Shown here piece after piece: positions 59,969 through 64,000 of a stretch of DNA of 64,000 bases. The notes below the pieces were generated by a model that saw nothing but the letters and a program-made list of their open reading frames with translations, did not search any database and had not been told where the DNA came from. Origin of the DNA: Acridotheres tristis (Eukaryota; Chordata; Aves; Passeriformes; Sturnidae); contig CM072885.1 of NCBI GenBank assembly GCA_037013685.1, positions 3,194,199 to 3,258,198 on the forward strand. The letters run 5' to 3'. The position numbers were made by a program, and so were the translations under genes. Each line of letters opens with the position of its first letter. The stretch's first letter is position 1.

Positions 59969-62783
59969 ATGCTGGGGCTGCTGCTGCTGCAGGTGTTGGC
60001 GAGCTGCCTCTGGCTGGGACACAGCGAGGTGGTGAATTCCTTTACATATTGTCCTCAGTTTTTCTATGCACAGACCCCCCCAAATGATGGCCTGCGTCCA
60101 ACGAACGCAGCCCGGATCTGCCAGGTCTATGCAAACCAACATCGCTTTGCCACCCTGTATGACAGAAACAGGAGAATTCCAGTGTATTCTGCTTACAAAT
60201 ACGAACGTGGACCTGGAGACAGATATGACTCATGGTTTGTTGAGCCGCAGGTGAGTGTCTCTCTTACAGCACATCACCCTGCACTCACTCAGAGATGAGC
60301 TGCAGCATTTAAATTACCACTTCTATTTCCTACCACCCCACTACACATATGCAAATGGCCACACTAGATGGGAATTTTCTCATTTTACTGCACCACGTGG
60401 TGTATCTGATTCATCTGTGACATCAGCAGGAGGATGAGATGAATCACATTCCAGAGGTGCCCAGTTTTCTGCCTTGACCTGACAGCAACAGCAAATCAAA
60501 TTAATTTGCATTACATTACAAAGTGAAATGATGCCCTTCTTGTGCCCTGCTGTGGTGGGGGACCAAGTGATGGGGAAAAGACACCCAAGAGGGTCTAAAT
60601 TTGTGGGACCAACAGTCCTGCTGGGATCTGCTCCTCACTTTGCCCTGAGCTGTTCTGCACCACTGACAGAGCTCATCTGTTCCCAGTGAAGAGTCAAACA
60701 GGCTTGGTGAGGGGTGTGACAGATGTGAGGAGAAATCAGAATGGTGTGAGATGGCCCAGGGACAAAGCTTTGGGGGAAAAGGCACAGGAGATGAGAGGGC
60801 CAGGTTAACTGTGGAGAGATTTCTGGAGTGATGTTTCAGGCAGTGAAAGGTGAGGAGCATCAGTGTCTCTCCAGTCAGGAGTGTGTGATTTCGATGCATG
60901 GGCAGTGACCCCTGAGCACCATTGGCTCAGGCTTGGTGAAGAAGGATCCAGCAGACAGAGAGAACTCCAAAGCTATGGAGCTCCCACAAATGTCCTTCAG
61001 ACCTCCAGGAACACAGGCCAGGCCGATTAAGGAATAGAAGGCAGCAAATTCAGGACCTTTCCATGGACTGAGTAGGGGAGAATTTTGTGTGAAAATGTGG
61101 AAGATTATAATGTCCAGTTCCAGAGAAAGGCTAAATATGTTTCCTTACAGATTAACAACAACCTGTTGAAGTTATTAAAAAGTAATCATTTGCACTTCGT
61201 ACTCACGTGAACATGAGCACTTAATCTGCTCTTGCACCACTGCAGCCTCCACATTAGCAAGGCATAAAACCTTCTGCCGTTTTATAGACTCATCAAGTGG
61301 TTTGTGTTGGAAGAAGCCTTAAAGATCATCTCAATCCAAACCCCCTGCATGGCGCAGGCCTCTTGCCACCAGGCCAGCATGCTCCAAACCCATCACTGGC
61401 CTTCTCTTCCTAGACCGCAGAAACAGGATACCTGAAAAATCTTTGATATTGTTAACTTTCTCCAGAGGCCTATTTGGAGCACTGCCAAAGTTTCCCCAGG
61501 ACTCTTTTGGGATTACAGCTCCTCTCAGAGGCTGAATATTTGTAACTTCTTTTGAGTGATGCTGTAAAAAATGCTCTCTTGCCCAGATGAGCTCTCAGAC
61601 ACTTTCTTAGCACTCCTTTAACATATTCTATTTACACGGAGATGTTTTTGTTTACTGAGCAAAACTGTTCATCCTTGAACAAACTGCAGCCCTCCTCAGC
61701 TCCAGGACTGATTTCCTGTAACATCTGCCTGGGTATGGGGTTAGAGGAGCCAACTTCTGGTGTTCCAGAGCTGGGGTACACCTGCAGCAACCACACATAA
61801 AATCACACCATCATACTGTGGCATGAGGTGATCGAGGGAGAGGCCTGGTCAGATTTGGACTGTTGAGACAGGAGGAAAGGGAAGCAGATTTGTCAGGGCA
61901 GGTGTCTCACCAATGTCACTTTTCAATCCTAGGAGTGGGAAATACTCCTTGTCTCATGCATCCATCCATGCTCCCAGCACAGGCTGCAGACTGGATCTCA
62001 AAGGTCACAAGTCAAAATGAGAGCAGTCACATTCTGAGCTGCTTTCTCTTTAAAGCTTTAGTGTTCTGGCAGGAGGGGCATGTCTATGATTTCTCTTAGA
62101 TTCATTCTTTTTCCTGCATTGAGATGACAAAAAATTGGGTTTTGAAAATCAGAGACGTCTACTGCAGGATAATCTGTTTCATTCCATGCATCCTCAGTAC
62201 TGACACCTTTTCCTCTTCTTACCCTGTCAAGCTCATCAAGCAAACTTATCGCAAGGATATGGCTTCAGAGGATTCAATTAAAAAAGACTACAAAATCACT
62301 TCACAGACCATTGGCCAGAGTCAGGCTATTGACCAAGACTACAAAGACGCCGTGGGTCTGGACCGTGGTCACTTGTGTCCCAGTGGCCACCAAACTGGCA
62401 ACAACAACAAGTGGGCTACCTTCACCCTCACCAACATAGTGCCCCAGGACATGGTATTTAACCAGGGTACCTGGCATGACTATGAGGAAATAACGATGCC
62501 CCAGAAAACCGAGGGCTGTGATACCACCTATGTCATCACAGGTGCTGTGCCTGGGAACACCAATATCGCCAATGGGAGGGTTAATGTACCCAGCTACATC
62601 TGGTCAGCTGCCTGCTGCCTGAAGGGCAAAAAACCCATTAGGGCGTGGGGGGCCATTGCTAAGAACGAGAGAAACCAGAACAGGGTAAAGACCCTTGATC
62701 TGGCAGAGCTGGAGAACAGGTTGGCCCAGCTCTATAAGAGGGGAGGGGTTACTCTGTTCAAGAATGCCTGTAAACAGGAATAA
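59969..62783 (+). CDS. ENDOD1-like: ENDOD1-like secreted DNA/RNA endonuclease, copy 4 (277 aa)
   Basis: Two coding exons, 59969-60250 and 62232-62783, are joined in phase 0 (donor cag|gtgagt, acceptor 'ccctgtcaag'). The ATG exon probably begins at 59935. The signal peptide, about residues 1-19, is the same as in copy 2. DRGH lies at 138-141 (His141), then Asn162, Asn171 and Glu179 at the family spacing, so a working metal-dependent nuclease is expected. The same cysteine pattern as in copy 3 is present. Exon 2 is unusually lysine- and asparagine-rich (for example 'NNNKWATF', 'KGKKPIRAWG'), which suggests a basic surface. The signal peptide and the 'ATLYDRNRRIPVYSAYKY' stretch are shared with copy 3, while the intervening blocks are not. 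The intron is 1981 bp with a CR1 tip. Confidence 0.9.
61287..61400 (-). mobile_element. CR1 tip in the coding intron of copy 4 (antisense)
   Basis: 'gtggtttgtgttggaagaag', 'ccttaaagatcatctcaatc' and 'atgctccaaacccatcactg' are the copy 4 version of the CR1 at 51257-51370. Confidence 0.75.
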
Positions 62784-62829
62784 GCCTCATATCCTTGATG
62801 GAATAGGCTCAGGGCATATCCCCACATGT

Positions 62830-63660
62830 CACTCAATCACAGAATGGGTTGGTTTTGATGGGACATTAAAGCCTTCAAGATCATCTCATTTTGACCTGCC
62901 TGCAAAGGGCAGAGACACATTCCACTAGCCCAGGTTGTTCCAAGCCCTCCCCAGCCTGGCCTTAAACGCTTGCAGGGATGGGGCAGTCAAAACAGTTCTG
63001 GGTAACTTTTGCTCGTACCTCAGCCTGCTCCCAGGAATTTCCTTCTTTAGAATATCCCTGCCCTCCATCAGTGTAAAACCATTCCCTCTTGTCCTGTCAC
63101 TCCATACCCTTGTCCAAAGACCCTCTCCAGCCCTCTTAGACATCCTGGAGGTACTGGACTCTCTGGAGTCTTCTCCAGGCTCAACATCCCCAGCTCTCTC
63201 ACCCTCTCCCCAGAGCAGACGTGCTCCAGCCATCAGAGCACCTTCATGGCCTGCACTGGACTCCCACTCCAGCAGCTTTGTATCCTTCTTGTGCTGTGGG
63301 CCCCACAGCTGGAGGCAGCACTGCAGCTGGGCTCTCACCACAGCAGAGCAGAGGGGGACAAATGTCCTGTGCAGCTTCTGTGCTGCTTCCTTGTCTGCTG
63401 TGTTTCCAGCTCTGTCCCTCAGGGCATCTCCTCCTCTGCCCAAAGGCACAAAGACGTGGGCAGAGCCTCCAGCTGCTTTGCTTTGCTGCCCATCTCAGGA
63501 GAGAGCTCTCAGGGACGAGTCCTCTCCTCCTTAGCTGTCCCCGACAGTGTGCAGCTGACTTGTCCCTCATTTCCTTAGCAAGGCTGTGGGACCAGGGCAC
63601 CTCAGGCTGCCCAGACATCTTGTCTGCACATCTCCATGTCTGCAGATCCCCAAACCCCAA
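62830..63660 (-). mobile_element. CR1 LINE fragment downstream of copy 4 (antisense)
   Basis: Duplicate of 52750-53580, with a few percent of differences and small indels, including loss of a short stretch near 63265. Frames of 110-199 codons across it are shadows. Confidence 0.8.
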
Positions 63661-63770
63661 CAAGGATTCTGGACAACGTGCTCTAGCTCATCCTGCTTGA
63701 GCCTGGAGTGTGGACTAGAAGATCTTGAGAAGTCCCTCCAAAACCCAACAATTCAGTGATTCTGTGATCC
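63661..63770 (+). mobile_element. CR1 3' tip (sense), unit C
   Basis: Duplicate of 53581-53690. The sequence then continues in parallel with unit B to the last base of the window ('ctaaaagatc' against 'gtaaaagatc' near 53920). Confidence 0.7.
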
Positions 63771-64000
63771 TGGGACATGCTTTTGTTTGCTTGCTTTTGA
63801 AACTGCACCTTGAGACCTGCACCTGTTGTATCAGACAGGCAGGCTTTGGCATCAGATACATAGAAAGCTTAGAGCAGCCAAAGCTACATTCCTGTGATGC
63901 ACTCCTTGGATACCTTCATTCTCTGCTCTGCTTCTGAAGCTTTTCTGCAGATTTATGGGAAATTGATCAGGGGAAATGTGTTCAATGGTTCTAAAAGATC

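Noticed and set aside
42872..62231. Upstream in-frame Met extensions of exon 2 (42872, 52056, 62124), which could be an alternative start
   Set aside because: The segment is the pyrimidine-rich acceptor region, its peptide is not conserved in length or sequence, and it would bypass the signal peptide. Chance openness over 30-36 codons is likely.
52775..63534. Frames of 100-199 codons downstream of copies 3 and 4
   Set aside because: They lie entirely within antisense CR1 and occur on both strands at once.

Overview
This window is vertebrate nuclear DNA, most likely from a bird and probably a passerine. The reasons are many truncated CR1 LINE tails in both orientations, several ERV-type LTRs with avian-looking motifs, sparse coding content and multi-exon genes with GT-AG introns. 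There are no bacterial-style operons, and nearly all long open frames are shadows of repeats.

Layout. Positions 1 to about 34.6 kb are gene-poor. They hold roughly a dozen CR1 fragments, a minisatellite (16.85-17.31 kb), an ATC microsatellite (22.12-22.20 kb), a GGGAT microsatellite (30.84-30.95 kb) and one weak candidate exon (28.98-29.10 kb, minus strand). From 34.6 kb to the right edge lies a head-to-tail array of four plus-strand genes for secreted DNA/RNA non-specific endonucleases, resembling ENDOD1 (endonuclease domain-containing 1 protein-like). Copy 1 (34.74-36.49 kb) is a pseudogene. Copies 2 (41.57-43.51 kb), 3 (49.92-52.71 kb) and 4 (59.97-62.78 kb) have open reading frames of 276, 279 and 277 aa. 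Each is split into a coding exon of 94-96 codons and a second of 182-184 codons including the stop, joined in phase 0.

Each intact copy has a signal peptide followed by an Endonuclease_NS fold signature. The DRGH-type histidine, two asparagines and a glutamate are spaced 21, 9 and 8 residues apart, as in Serratia nuclease. Upstream of every intact gene are two TATA-box candidates about 0.5 kb apart. Each is followed by a short predicted noncoding first exon, then a 1.5-2.1 kb 5'-UTR intron ending just before the ATG-bearing exon. Copies 3 and 4 sit in a tandem duplication of about 10.05 kb period. In the newer unit the junction is interrupted by a 1.44-kb solo LTR with a 5-bp target duplication.

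The most notable signal concerns copies 3 and 4. Their promoters, UTRs, introns and 3' flanks are nearly identical to moderately similar, yet the mature-protein coding exons differ strongly, mostly by amino-acid-changing substitutions. This is the pattern expected of a rapidly diversifying secreted nuclease family. Mosaic similarity among copies points to gene conversion as well. The array probably continues past position 64000.
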